Positions 30,017 through 38,315 are shown, counted from the stretch's first letter. The stretch is DNA of 64,000 nucleotides from Erythrobacteraceae bacterium (GCA_027489065.1 JAIYAM010000009.1:62001-126000), one strand, 5' to 3'. Numbers and translations: made by a program. Notes: generated from the letters alone by a model not told the origin.

Positions 30017-32155
30017 TCAGGCCGGTTCGAGCTTTACCGGAATGGCGCTCTGGAGGCTCTGGCCGGTGATCGGGTCGTAATCGACCACCTCGCTGACCAG
30101 TCGGTTCGTCGAGGACCCGCGTTCCCGTACGTCCTCCTTGGTCGCGTCGGCATCGCCATAGGCGTGAGCCATCGAGACGATCCCGCGCCGCACCTTGTCG
30201 CTCGCCTTGACGACACCGTGGATGGTCGCGTGCGGGGATGTGATCGCGACAAGACGGCCTTCCTCCAACCCCAGCGCGGCAATGTCGTCGGGGTGGATGT
30301 AGGCGGGATTCGTGGTGGTCTTTGCCTGCAGCTTCTTGAGCGGGTGGCCGATAGAGTTGAACCGGGTCTTGGAGCGCCGCGAGATCAGGCGGAAGTCGAA
30401 GCCTTCGCGGCCTGCGCGGTTGTCGGCATACTTCAGGATCTCCGACGGCATCGCGCCCACCGCCAGGTCGAAACGGTGGAACTCGCTCTCGTCGACCGGC
30501 TCGACCACCGGGTGCTGCTCGGGATAGAACACCGCCGACCCGCCATTGGCGCGGCAATCCTCGCGCACCTTGCTGGGCGGCACGAGACAGCCGGTCACCG
30601 CAAGATCGAGGAACTCCTGCTTGGTCGGCTTGCGATCCATCGGCAGCGGGCCGCCGTTCAGCATCATCTGGATGCCGAGGTGGTGTGCAAGCGTCCAGAA
30701 CATCTCGTATTCGTCGATGCAGTCGCCCGGTGCTTCCACCACCGCCTCGGTGTAGCGGGCATAGGGTTCCTCATGCCACCATTCCGAAAGGCTGGTGATG
30801 TCCTCGCGCTCGAGGCACTGCGAGGGTGCCAGCACCACATCGGCCCGCCGTGCGGAGGCGCTCATCCACGGGTCGATCTGCACGAAGAGCTCCAGATCGT
30901 CCAAGGCGCGGACCATCTTGGCCTGATCGGGGAAGCCGACCACCGGGTTGCCGCCGACCGAAATCAGCGCCCGCACCTGTCCATCGCCAGGGGTGAGGAT
31001 CTCGTCGGCCAGCACGTTGCAGGGCATTTCCCAGCCGAGGTGCCCGAGCCCGCGGAAGCGCGACTTGGGCATGCCTTCCGCGCCGAACATCGGCACGGGC
31101 GGACCAACCTGCGCGCGGCGCGCGGTCTGGTAGGGGCTGAACACCCCCGGGATCGCGGCCTTCTCGCCCTCCTGCTTGAAGCGGGCGCAGATCGTGTTGA
31201 GGCAGACGACGAGATATTCGGTGAGCGTCCCGTTGCCCGCCATTTCGGGGCCGGTGCCGGTGACCGCGCAGCCCTTGGAGCCGGTGGCGAACATCCGCGC
31301 GGCGGCGACGAGCTGGTCTGTGTCGAGGCCCGCACGCTCGGCGGCGACCTCGGGCGGGAAGGCCTTCACCGCCTCGGCGAGTTCATCAAATCCGTCCACG
31401 TGGGCGGCGACGAAATTGCGATCATACAGCCCCTCGGCGATGATCACGTTGAGCATCCCCGCCAGCATCGCCGGGTCCTCGCCGGGCTTCACCGGGAGAT
31501 AGATGTCCGCGAGCCGTGCCACGTCGCTCTCGCGAGGGTCGGCGACGATCAGCTTCATGCCCTTGGCCTTCTGGTCGCGGATGCGGCGCGAGGGGCTGAA
31601 GGGCGGCACGCCGCCCACGGGCGAATAGTGCGAGACGATCGGGTTGTTGCCGATGAAGAAGGCGACGTCGCTTTCCGAGAAGGTGTTCGGCCCCGCCAGC
31701 CACTTGCCGTAGCGGGCAGTGGTGAAGACCTTGGCGGGCTGGTCGAGCGTCACCGAGGTGTAGAAATTGCGGCTCTCCACGGCCTGCGCGAAGCTTACCG
31801 AAGCGGACATCGCGGCGCTGTTCTGGAAGCCGCCCGAGCCCATGAAGACTGCAACCGAATGCGGCCCATGCTGGTCGATGATCCGGCGCAACTCGCTCGC
31901 GACATGGGCCAGCGCCTCGGGCATCGGGGTCGAGACGAATTCGCCCGCTTCATTGCGCACGAGGCTGTGATGCAGGCGGTTTTCCGAATTGTGGCTGTCG
32001 GGCAACTCGCGGCCCTTCATGCAGGTATAGCCGCCATAGGCCGGATCATCGGGATCGCCGCGCACCTCGATCACCTTCCCGTCAGCAACGTCCACCTCCA
32101 TCGCGCAGTTCGCATGGCAGAAGCGGCAGAAGGTCTTGTGAGTCTGAACGCCCAT
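30017..32155 (-). CDS. Molybdopterin bis-MGD oxidoreductase with [4Fe-4S] domain
   Basis: This 712-residue enzyme of the DMSO reductase superfamily has no Tat signal, so it is cytoplasmic. The N-terminal cluster motif is TFCRFCHANCAMEV with the fourth cysteine in GYTCMKGREL. Other landmarks are FFIGNNPIVSHYSPVGG, GMKLIVADPRESDVARLADI, the MGD contact GTGPEMAGNGTLTEYL and the C-terminal domain NPAYIHPDDIAALGLEEGRL. No iron-sulfur or membrane subunits are adjacent. It leads the long catabolic operon, and mobA lies about 1 kb away. A hydroxylation or hydration/dehydrogenation of the substrate is inferred, but the exact reaction is unknown. Confidence 0.85.
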   Translation of the reverse strand: MGVQTHKTFCRFCHANCAMEVDVADGKVIEVRGDPDDPAYGGYTCMKGRELPDSHNSENRLHHSLVRNEAGEFVSTPMPEALAHVASELRRIIDQHGPHSVAVFMGSGGFQNSAAMSASVSFAQAVESRNFYTSVTLDQPAKVFTTARYGKWLAGPNTFSESDVAFFIGNNPIVSHYSPVGGVPPFSPSRRIRDQKAKGMKLIVADPRESDVARLADIYLPVKPGEDPAMLAGMLNVIIAEGLYDRNFVAAHVDGFDELAEAVKAFPPEVAAERAGLDTDQLVAAARMFATGSKGCAVTGTGPEMAGNGTLTEYLVVCLNTICARFKQEGEKAAIPGVFSPYQTARRAQVGPPVPMFGAEGMPKSRFRGLGHLGWEMPCNVLADEILTPGDGQVRALISVGGNPVVGFPDQAKMVRALDDLELFVQIDPWMSASARRADVVLAPSQCLEREDITSLSEWWHEEPYARYTEAVVEAPGDCIDEYEMFWTLAHHLGIQMMLNGGPLPMDRKPTKQEFLDLAVTGCLVPPSKVREDCRANGGSAVFYPEQHPVVEPVDESEFHRFDLAVGAMPSEILKYADNRAGREGFDFRLISRRSKTRFNSIGHPLKKLQAKTTTNPAYIHPDDIAALGLEEGRLVAITSPHATIHGVVKASDKVRRGIVSMAHAYGDADATKEDVRERGSSTNRLVSEVVDYDPITGQSLQSAIPVKLEPA

Positions 32156-32208
32156 CGTCTCTCTCCCTTTGGGCGGAGACTACCACAGGGGCAGGCGCGC
32201 TCGACTGA

Positions 32209-32216
32209 CACTTTTG
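32209..32216. promoter_or_regulatory. Shared CACTTTTG element, copy 1
   Basis: The octamer CACTTTTG starts 66 nt before the ATG of the MDR gene. An identical octamer lies exactly 66 nt before the SDR start at 34680. It sits between divergent operons and is followed, 33 nt after the TTTTG core, by AATAGG, which could be a -10 box. It is a candidate activator site. Confidence 0.35.
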
Positions 32217-32274
32217 TCCGTGGAGAGGCGTGCGCCGCGTCCCCAATAGGGCAGGCAAACAGAGGAGATACCCG

Positions 32275-33279
32275 ATGCCCACCACCACCCGCCAATGGCT
32301 CCTGAACGGACACCCGCGCGGCCGCGGGATCGAGATCGAGAATGATTTCAAGCTGGTCACCACCGAATTGGGCGATCCGGCTCCGGGCGAGATGCTGCTC
32401 AAGCTGCACTATCTCGGCTTCGATCCGGCGCAGAAGGGCTGGATGGAGAACATCGCCGATTACGTCGCTCCGATGGCGATCGGCGATGTGATGCGCGGCA
32501 GCGGGATCGCGGAAGTGGTGGCCTCGAACGGCGGGCGCTTTGCGGTCGGCGACTTGGTGTTCGGCACCACCGGCTGGACCGAATACCTCCTCTCCGACGG
32601 CAAGGAGCTGACCAGGGTTGATACCGAACTGTCCCCCACCGCCGTGCTCTCGGTGCTCGGGACCACGGGCCTCACCGCCTATTGCGGGCTGTTCAAGGTC
32701 GGCAAGCCCGTGGCGGGCGATACCGTGCTTGTCAGCGGCGCGGCGGGCGCAACCGGGAGCATCGTCGGCCAGCTCGCCAAGCTCGCCGGGTGCCGCGTGG
32801 TCGGTATCGCCGGGGGTCAGGACAAGTGCGACTGGCTGGTGCGTGAAGCGGGTTATGACGCCGCCATCGACTACAAGGCGGACAACGTCAAAGCGCAGAT
32901 TCGCGAGCATTGCCCGCGCGGCGTGGACGTCATCTACGACAATGTCGGCGGGAAGATCCTCAACGATATGCTCGCCTGCATCGCCACCAACGCCCGCGTC
33001 GTGATCTGCGGCGGGATCAGCCGCTACGAGACGGGCAGCTTGCCCGCCGGGCCCGAGAACTACTTCAACCTCGTCTTCCGCCGCGGCACCATGGCGGGCT
33101 TCATCGTTCTCGATTGGGCAGCTGAGTTCCCGGCCATCCGCAAGCGGCTCGAGGGCTTCGTCAAGGATGGCAGTCTGAAGTATCAGGAAGACATCCAGCA
33201 CGGCTTCGAGAACGCGCCGGCGACCTTGCAGCGCCTGTTCAGCGGCCAGAACCGCGGGAAGCAGATGCTGAAGCTGTGA
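32275..33279 (+). CDS. NADP-dependent MDR oxidoreductase, second copy
   Basis: This 334-residue zinc-independent medium-chain reductase starts at MPTTTRQWLLNGHPRGRGIE, with GAGGAG 8 nt upstream. An upstream in-frame start lacks a ribosome site. Features are LGFDPAQKGWMENI, TVLVSGAAGATGSIVGQLAK, GIAGGQDKCDWLVREAGYD and NVGGKILNDMLACI. It is a paralogue of the enzyme at 28984 and is divergent from the molybdopterin enzyme gene. Double-bond reduction of an enone or quinone is likely. Confidence 0.88.
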   Translation: MPTTTRQWLLNGHPRGRGIEIENDFKLVTTELGDPAPGEMLLKLHYLGFDPAQKGWMENIADYVAPMAIGDVMRGSGIAEVVASNGGRFAVGDLVFGTTGWTEYLLSDGKELTRVDTELSPTAVLSVLGTTGLTAYCGLFKVGKPVAGDTVLVSGAAGATGSIVGQLAKLAGCRVVGIAGGQDKCDWLVREAGYDAAIDYKADNVKAQIREHCPRGVDVIYDNVGGKILNDMLACIATNARVVICGGISRYETGSLPAGPENYFNLVFRRGTMAGFIVLDWAAEFPAIRKRLEGFVKDGSLKYQEDIQHGFENAPATLQRLFSGQNRGKQMLKL

Positions 33280-33283
33280 CGCC

Positions 33284-33802
33284 TCAGGCCGGAGGCAGGT
33301 CGTCCGGCCGGTTGACGTTCATCAGCGGGCGGGCGAGCTCCACCCGCCGCGCGCCGATGTGGTCGGCGAAGCGGTAGAGCGAGCGGCCGCCATCGCCGAG
33401 GAAGGCCTCGAGCGCAGGGGCGGCGTTGACCGGCCACAGCCCGACCACCGGCTGGCTCTCCAGGATTGCCGCTCCCTCGCCCGCCAGACATGCGGCCAAG
33501 TCGCTAGGTAAATCAGGCACATCGACCCCGGCGGAGAGCACGTGGGTGAAACCCCGCGCCTGAGCATGGCGGAGCGCGGCAGCGAGGCCGCCCAGGGGGC
33601 CAAGTCCCGCCTCGGGCCAGTCGGCGATGCAGGCGAAGCCCGGCTCCTCGCGCCCGCAGACCACCACCGCAGCGCATTGCGCTAAAAGCGCTGCGGCGAC
33701 GCGGTCGATCAGCCGCTCGCCTTCATAGAGCGCGTGGGCCTTGTCGCTGCCGAACCGGCGCGCCTGTCCGCCGGCGAGGATCGCGCCCAGAAGCTCAGTC
33801 AA
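33284..33802 (-). CDS. mobA: Molybdenum cofactor guanylyltransferase MobA
   Basis: This 172-residue protein starts at a TTG (33802) within the end of the ABM-type gene. Signature motifs are ILAGGQARRFGSDKAH (GTP and magnesium site), GPLGGLAAALRHA, and VDVPDLPSDLAACL. It transfers GMP to molybdopterin to make MGD. It is slightly shorter than most MobA proteins (about 190 residues). Position next to the bis-MGD enzyme at 30017 suggests a dedicated cofactor supply. It is convergent with the MDR gene, 4 nt apart. Confidence 0.88.
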   Translation of the reverse strand: MTELLGAILAGGQARRFGSDKAHALYEGERLIDRVAAALLAQCAAVVVCGREEPGFACIADWPEAGLGPLGGLAAALRHAQARGFTHVLSAGVDVPDLPSDLAACLAGEGAAILESQPVVGLWPVNAAPALEAFLGDGGRSLYRFADHIGARRVELARPLMNVNRPDDLPPA

Positions 33803-34136
33803 AGGCTTCGGTCGCCTGCCCTTCCGCGTTGTAGACGGGGCCTTCCGCATCGACGCGGTACTTGGCGCTGGCTGCGGCGGTGATGCCGAACTGGCCGATG
33901 TGATCGCGCATGCCGGTGTAGGCAGGGTCCTGGAAATGCGCAGCGAGAGCTTCCTCGCTTTCCCACTCCTCGAAGACATTCACGCGGGCCGGGTTCATCG
34001 CGCAGGCGCTCCAGTCGTAGTGGATGCAGCCCTTCTCGGCGAGCGCGGCTTCGATGTGGGGGCGGGCGGTGCGCAGGGCTTCCTCGCGCTGGGCGGGGTC
34101 GAGGTCGATCTGCGCGGAAATCAGGATTTTCGCCAT
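33795..34136 (-). CDS. Antibiotic biosynthesis monooxygenase (ABM) family protein
   Basis: This 113-residue protein starts at MAKILISAQIDLDPAQREEA, with GGAGG 9 nt upstream. It has the dimeric alpha/beta-barrel ABM fold: ARPHIEAALAEKGCIHYDWS and VNVFEEWESEEALAAHFQ. ABM-fold proteins include cofactor-free monooxygenases acting on polycyclic aromatic substrates. The C-terminal 25 residues (GPVYNAEGQATEAFD) are extra. It ends in the mobA start. A second ABM protein is encoded at 42968. Confidence 0.82.
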   Translation of the reverse strand: MAKILISAQIDLDPAQREEALRTARPHIEAALAEKGCIHYDWSACAMNPARVNVFEEWESEEALAAHFQDPAYTGMRDHIGQFGITAAASAKYRVDAEGPVYNAEGQATEAFD

Positions 34137-34140
34137 CTTA

Positions 34141-34551
34141 TCAGCCCTCCACGCCGAATTCGGCGATGATCTTGAATGTGCGCGAAGTGAATAGCCACTG
34201 GCCGTCGATCTTCGCCAGCTCGTCCTCATACAGCCCGCCGACGTGGCGCGCCTTGCCCTCCTTGGGCTTGAGGATTTCCTGCGTCTGGACGCGGGCTTTT
34301 GCCGTGTTTCCCGTGACTTCGATCATGCAGGGGACGCAGTGGAAGCTCACCGCCTCCAGCCCGCTCATCGCGCCGTTCCAGAAGGTGACGATCGCGTCCT
34401 TGCCCTTGGTCTTGTGGCCCATCAGGTCCCAGTCGGCGTCGTCCGCCCACACTGTCGCCCAGGTTGCGGCATCGATCCGCACCACGCCGTCGGCATAGAC
34501 GCCGTTCAACTCCTGGATCGCCACGCGATCCTCGAGGGGCCCTGTAAACAT
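34141..34551 (-). CDS. SnoaL/NTF2-like protein
   Basis: This 136-residue protein begins MFTGPLEDRVAIQELNGVYA and has the cone-shaped NTF2 fold pattern: RIDAATWATVWADDADWDLM, GKDAIVTFWNGAM and GLYEDELAKIDGQWLFTSRT. The family includes ketosteroid isomerases, dehydratases and polyketide cyclases, which share little sequence. Its gene faces the SDR at 34680 across a divergent promoter. Isomerisation or dehydration of a pathway intermediate is possible. Confidence 0.78.
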   Translation of the reverse strand: MFTGPLEDRVAIQELNGVYADGVVRIDAATWATVWADDADWDLMGHKTKGKDAIVTFWNGAMSGLEAVSFHCVPCMIEVTGNTAKARVQTQEILKPKEGKARHVGGLYEDELAKIDGQWLFTSRTFKIIAEFGVEG

Positions 34552-34613
34552 CGCACTCGCTCTCCCTTTGTTGGCATCGGCTATCGGCCCCGAGGGATGC
34601 TGCGGACAATGCC

Positions 34614-34621
34614 CACTTTTG
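34614..34621. promoter_or_regulatory. Shared CACTTTTG element, copy 2
   Basis: This octamer is identical to the one at 32209 and lies at the same distance (66 nt) from the start codon of the downstream plus-strand gene. A -10-like TACTCG lies 33 nt after the TTTTG core, the same spacing as at 32209. It is a candidate shared regulatory site. Confidence 0.35.
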
Positions 34622-34679
34622 GGAAGGGTCGGCCCGCGCCCGGGCGTGGTACTCGCATCGCCGAGAGAGGAGACATCTG

Positions 34680-35489
34680 ATGGGACAATTGCAAGGCAAG
34701 ACCGCGGTCATTCTGGGGGCGGCGTCGGAGGGCAACATGGGCCAGACCGTCGCCCGGCTGTTCGCGAAGGAGGGCGCGAAGGTCATGGTGGCTGGCCGCA
34801 AGGAAGGCCCGCTTGCTACGCTAGCCTCTGAAATTGCTGGCGAATATACCCTGTGCGACATCACCTCCCGCGCCGAGGTCAACGCCATGGCGGACAAGGC
34901 GGCGGCCACCTTCGGCCGCGTCGACATCGCGATCAACACCACCGGCTGGGGCCTGCTCGCCAGCATGGAGGAGATCACCGAGGAGCAGCTCGACCAGATC
35001 GTCGCCTTGCAATTCAAGGGCGTGCACCACTTCCTTCAGGCTTTCGTGCGAGTGATGAGCCAGCAGCAGCCGACCGGCGGGTCGCTGATCAGCCTGTCCT
35101 CGGCGACCACCAAGGCGATCATCACCAACCATGCCGCCTACATCGGCACCAAGCGCGGCAGCGAGGCGCTGATCGAGTGCGTTGCCAATGATTACGGGCA
35201 CTTGGGCATCAAGGCCAACACCGTCTCGCCCGCCTTCACCGACAGTCCGATGACGCATGAGAGCTTCCAGGTGCCGGGCCTGACCGACGCATTTCTCCCG
35301 CGCTATCCGATGGGGCGGCTCAACACCGTGGACGATGTCGCCCATGCCTGCCTGTGGCTGAGCACCGATCAGGCCTATGTGACGGGGGCCAACATCCAGC
35401 CCAATGGCGGCCTGATCATGCGCGGCAATCCGCAAGCCGGTGATGTCGCCGCAGCGGTCGGGGCGGCGATGGCGAAGTTGCAGGGGTGA
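34680..35489 (+). CDS. SDR oxidoreductase
   Basis: This 269-residue short-chain dehydrogenase begins MGQLQGKTAVILGAASEGNM, with a GAGAGGAGA ribosome site. The glycine motif is shifted (GAASEGNMG), as in some enoyl reductase-like SDRs, and NTTGWG replaces NNAG. The catalytic motif is SLSSATTKAIITNHAAYIGTK with Tyr and Lys conserved. It ends GNPQAGDVAAAVGAAMAKLQG. It is a lone plus-strand gene between two minus-strand blocks and lies directly upstream of parS copy 2. Confidence 0.82.
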   Translation: MGQLQGKTAVILGAASEGNMGQTVARLFAKEGAKVMVAGRKEGPLATLASEIAGEYTLCDITSRAEVNAMADKAAATFGRVDIAINTTGWGLLASMEEITEEQLDQIVALQFKGVHHFLQAFVRVMSQQQPTGGSLISLSSATTKAIITNHAAYIGTKRGSEALIECVANDYGHLGIKANTVSPAFTDSPMTHESFQVPGLTDAFLPRYPMGRLNTVDDVAHACLWLSTDQAYVTGANIQPNGGLIMRGNPQAGDVAAAVGAAMAKLQG

Positions 35490-35497
35490 ACTTGCCT

Positions 35498-35527
35498 GCG
35501 GCAGTGTTTCACGTGAAACACTGCCGC
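35498..35527. other. parS: parS centromere site (copy 2) in a 30-bp perfect palindrome
   Basis: The core TGTTTCACGTGAAACA (35505-35520) is identical to copy 1. Here the symmetry extends seven bases further on each side, giving perfect 15-bp arms. It lies in the gap after the SDR stop and before the convergent SDR. ParB binding is expected. Confidence 0.93.
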
Positions 35528-35613
35528 TGACGCCCATCTGGAGGGGGTCTAACCGGGGTCTGGAGGGGGTCTGGGGCGAGTCTGGCGCAGACTTTGCCGC
35601 CGCGAGGCCGCCT

Positions 35614-36390
35614 CTAGTATTGCGCGGTCCCGCCGTCGACGCTGATCTGCTGGCCGGTGATCCCGCCGCCCGCCTCGCTCGCCAGCAGCACCGCCACCGC
35701 GGCGACCTCCTCGACCGTGTTCGGCCGCTTGATTGCCGAGTCCGCGGCGAACATCGCGATCATCTCGTCCAGCTCCATGCCCATCGCCTTGGCGGTCGCG
35801 GGTCCGTTGTTCTTGATGATGTCGGTGATGACGATGCCGGGGCAGATCGCATTGACGGTGACGCCTGCCGCACCGACTTCCCGCGCCAGGCTCTTGGTCA
35901 TGCCGTTCACCGCGTGCTTGGCGGCGGAGTAGGCCGTCAGCACCGGCTTGCCGTGCTTGCCCTCCATCGACGAGATGTTGATGATCCGGCCATGGCCCTT
36001 GTCGAGCATGGTCGGAAGCGCGCGCCTTGAAGCCCAGAAGGTCGAATAGACGTTCCACTTCATCGCCTCGTCGAAGGCGTGGTCGGAGAGGTTGACGAGC
36101 GGCTGGAGATCGCCCGCGCCGCCCGCATTGTTCACCAGAATGTCGAGCGTGCCGAAATGGGCGACCACCTTGTCGACGAAGCCTTCGAGGTCGGACTGCT
36201 CCATCACGTCGCCTGCGATGAAGATCGCGTTGTCGCCCGCTCCCAGCTCTTCGAGCACCTTGGCGCCCTTTTCCGGGTTCCGCGCGAACAGCGCGACCTT
36301 GGCGCCCTCGGCAAGGAAAGCCTCGGCGATGCCGCGCCCCATGCCCGCCGTGCCCCCGGTGATCGCGGCGATTTTGCCGGTGAGTTTCAT
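35614..36390 (-). CDS. SDR oxidoreductase
   Basis: This 258-residue classical SDR starts at MKLTGKIAAITGGTAGMGRG. It has the full motif set: TGGTAGMGRGIA, NNAGGAGDLQ, catalytic IINISSMEGKHGKPVLTAYSAAK, and an ending SVDGGTAQY. The Arg in ALFARNPEKG after the second strand suggests NADP preference. Intergenic repeat copy B follows closely upstream of its start. Substrate is unknown, but context suggests an alcohol/ketone step in catabolism. Confidence 0.82.
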   Translation of the reverse strand: MKLTGKIAAITGGTAGMGRGIAEAFLAEGAKVALFARNPEKGAKVLEELGAGDNAIFIAGDVMEQSDLEGFVDKVVAHFGTLDILVNNAGGAGDLQPLVNLSDHAFDEAMKWNVYSTFWASRRALPTMLDKGHGRIINISSMEGKHGKPVLTAYSAAKHAVNGMTKSLAREVGAAGVTVNAICPGIVITDIIKNNGPATAKAMGMELDEMIAMFAADSAIKRPNTVEEVAAVAVLLASEAGGGITGQQISVDGGTAQY

Positions 36391-36401
36391 TGCGCTTCCT
36401 C

Positions 36402-36509
36402 TCGTCATTGCGAGCCGCAGGCGAAGCAATCCATGGACTGGCGTTGCTCCCGGGTGCGGCGGCAGTCCATGGATTGCCGCGTCGCCCTTCGGGCTCCTCG
36501 CAATGACGA
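36402..36509. repeat. Intergenic palindromic repeat, copy B
   Basis: It begins TCGTCATTGCGAGCCG and ends CTCGCAATGACGA, with internal AAGCAATCCATGGACTG and its near complement CAGTCCATGGATTGC. It lies between the SDR and the flavoprotein gene, upstream of the latter. Confidence 0.8.
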
Positions 36510-36588
36510 ATAGGGTGATGGGTGGGGCAGCGCACCTTGCCAAAATGACGGGTTGCCCGAAGCGCCTCGCGGGGCGTCTAGTCGCCGC

Positions 36589-38208
36589 ATGGACACTGTC
36601 GACGTCATCATCCTCGGCACCGGCGCCGCCGGCATGTCGGCCGCCCTTGCCGCCCACGAAGCCGGCGCATCCGTCGCGCTGGTCGAGCGCTGGGACCGCA
36701 TCGGCGGCACCTCGGCGATTTCGGGCGGGGTGATCTGGGTCGCGGACAACCCCCGGATGCGCGCCGCCGGGATGGAGGACAGCCGCGCGGAGGCGCTCGC
36801 CTATTTCCGCAGCTTGGATCACGGCGATCTCGTGGACGAGACGCTGGAGGCCTTCGTCGACAGGGGGCCGGAGGCGCTGGCCTTTCTGGAGAACGCAGGC
36901 GCGCTCGCCGTCTCGGTGCTGCCGGGCTATCCCGACTATTACCTCGACCGTCCGGGCGCGAAGCCGCAAGGTTCGCGCGCGCTCGACCATGACCTGTTTT
37001 CGCTGGGCGATCTCGGCGAATGGGCCGCGAAAATCTACGCCATCGAGGAGCCCAAGCCGCTGATGCTGCGCGAAACGCCGCTCGGCGGCGCGAGTGCGAT
37101 GCCGCCGATGGAGGTGCTGGGCCAGCGCATGGCGGCGCGGCAATGCGGGTTCGGGCAGGCGATGGTGGCGCGGCTGCTCAAGGCCTGCCTCGACCGGGGC
37201 ATCGTGCCGGTGCTGGGCGTCGAGACCAAGCGCCTCGTCAAGGACGGCGAGCGCATCACCGGGATCGAAGGCGAGCGGGACAGCAAGCCCTTCGCACTCT
37301 CAGCAAGGCGCGGCGTCATCATCACCACCGGCGGTTTCGAGTGGGACACCGAACTGCGCCAGACCTTCCTGCGCGGGCCTGTCACCGCACCCGCCAGCCC
37401 GCCCACCGGCACCGGCGGCGGATTGAAGCTGGCGATGGCGGCGGGCGCGAAGCTCGGCAACATGACCAGCGCATGGTGGGCGCCGACGCTCGTCACGCCC
37501 GACGCGCCGTGGGCCACCGGCGAGAGCCGCGCACAGATCATCCTGATCGAACGCACCGTGCCGCACAGCATCATGGTCAATCGCTCCGCGCGGCGGTTCT
37601 GCAACGAGGCGGCGAATTACTCGGCGCTGGGGGGCGTGTTCCACCAGTTCGACCCGGCGAGCTACGACTACGCGAACTTGCCCGCGTATCTCGTCTTCGA
37701 CGCGCAATATGCCGCGCGCTATCCGTTGGGCACGCGCCAGCCGGGGCAGCCGATGCCCGACTGGGTGGCGCGGGCCGATACGCTCGAGGCGCTCGCCGGG
37801 CAGATCGGCCTGGACGGCGCAGCGCTGGTGGAGACCGTCGCCCGCTTCAACGTCCACGCCGACGAAGGCCATGATCCCGATTTCGGGCGCGGGACGAGCG
37901 CCTATGACCACTTCTACGGCGACCGCTCGCGGGAGGGCACGGCGGTGACGCTGGGCGCTATCCGGGAAGCGCCGTTCTACGCGGTGGAGATTTCCTCGGG
38001 CCTGCTCGGCACCAACGGCGGGCCGCGCACCGATGGGCAGGCGCGCATCCTCGGCCATGACGGCGCGCCGATCCCGGGGCTGCTCGGGGCGGGCAATGCC
38101 ATCGCCTGCCCCACGGGCGGGATCTATGCCGGGGCGGGCGGGACGCTCGGGCCGGCGCTGACCTTCGGGTATATCGCCGGGCGGACGGCGGCTTTGGCGA
38201 ACCTTTAA
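36589..38208 (+). CDS. FAD-dependent 3-ketosteroid dehydrogenase-like oxidoreductase
   Basis: This 539-residue flavoprotein begins MDTVDVIILGTGAAGMSAAL, with a GxGxxG FAD site followed by VALVERWDRIGGTSAISGG. The C-terminal FAD-binding stretch is GAGNAIACPTGGIYAGAGG followed by TLGPALTFGYIAGRTA, which closely resembles the end of 3-ketosteroid delta1-dehydrogenases including the catalytic Tyr. FYAVEISSGLLGTNGGPRTD is also typical. KstD enzymes desaturate ring A. Related enzymes act on other cyclic ketones, so the substrate is open. The gene is flanked on both sides by intergenic repeats. Confidence 0.82.
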   Translation: MDTVDVIILGTGAAGMSAALAAHEAGASVALVERWDRIGGTSAISGGVIWVADNPRMRAAGMEDSRAEALAYFRSLDHGDLVDETLEAFVDRGPEALAFLENAGALAVSVLPGYPDYYLDRPGAKPQGSRALDHDLFSLGDLGEWAAKIYAIEEPKPLMLRETPLGGASAMPPMEVLGQRMAARQCGFGQAMVARLLKACLDRGIVPVLGVETKRLVKDGERITGIEGERDSKPFALSARRGVIITTGGFEWDTELRQTFLRGPVTAPASPPTGTGGGLKLAMAAGAKLGNMTSAWWAPTLVTPDAPWATGESRAQIILIERTVPHSIMVNRSARRFCNEAANYSALGGVFHQFDPASYDYANLPAYLVFDAQYAARYPLGTRQPGQPMPDWVARADTLEALAGQIGLDGAALVETVARFNVHADEGHDPDFGRGTSAYDHFYGDRSREGTAVTLGAIREAPFYAVEISSGLLGTNGGPRTDGQARILGHDGAPIPGLLGAGNAIACPTGGIYAGAGGTLGPALTFGYIAGRTAALANL

Positions 38209-38209
38209 T

Positions 38210-38304
38210 TCGTCATTGCGAGCCGAAGGCGAAGCAATCCATGGACCGAGCGCGCAATTGCAGAGCGCGGGTGATGGATTGCTTCGCTGCGCTCGCAATG
38301 ACGA
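38210..38304. repeat. Intergenic palindromic repeat, copy C
   Basis: This copy has the same ends as A and B (TCGTCATTGCGAG and CTCGCAATGACGA) but a different centre (CGAGCGCGCAATTGCAGAGC). It starts 2 nt after the flavoprotein stop and fills the gap to the Rieske gene. Confidence 0.8.
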
Positions 38305-38315
38305 GGGAGGGAGAG

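Noticed and set aside
30017..32155. Steroid C25 dehydrogenase call for the molybdopterin enzyme
   Set aside because: That enzyme has a Tat signal and beta/gamma subunits; here there is neither, so only the superfamily is claimed.
30164..32305. 713-codon plus-strand frame opposite the molybdopterin enzyme
   Set aside because: It is an antisense shadow caused by high GC at third codon positions; it has a low-complexity Arg/Ala/Gly-rich product and no family motif.
35537..35572. Two copies of TCTGGAGGGGGTCT after parS copy 2
   Set aside because: Only two short direct repeats with no regular spacer series; not a CRISPR array or clear iteron set.
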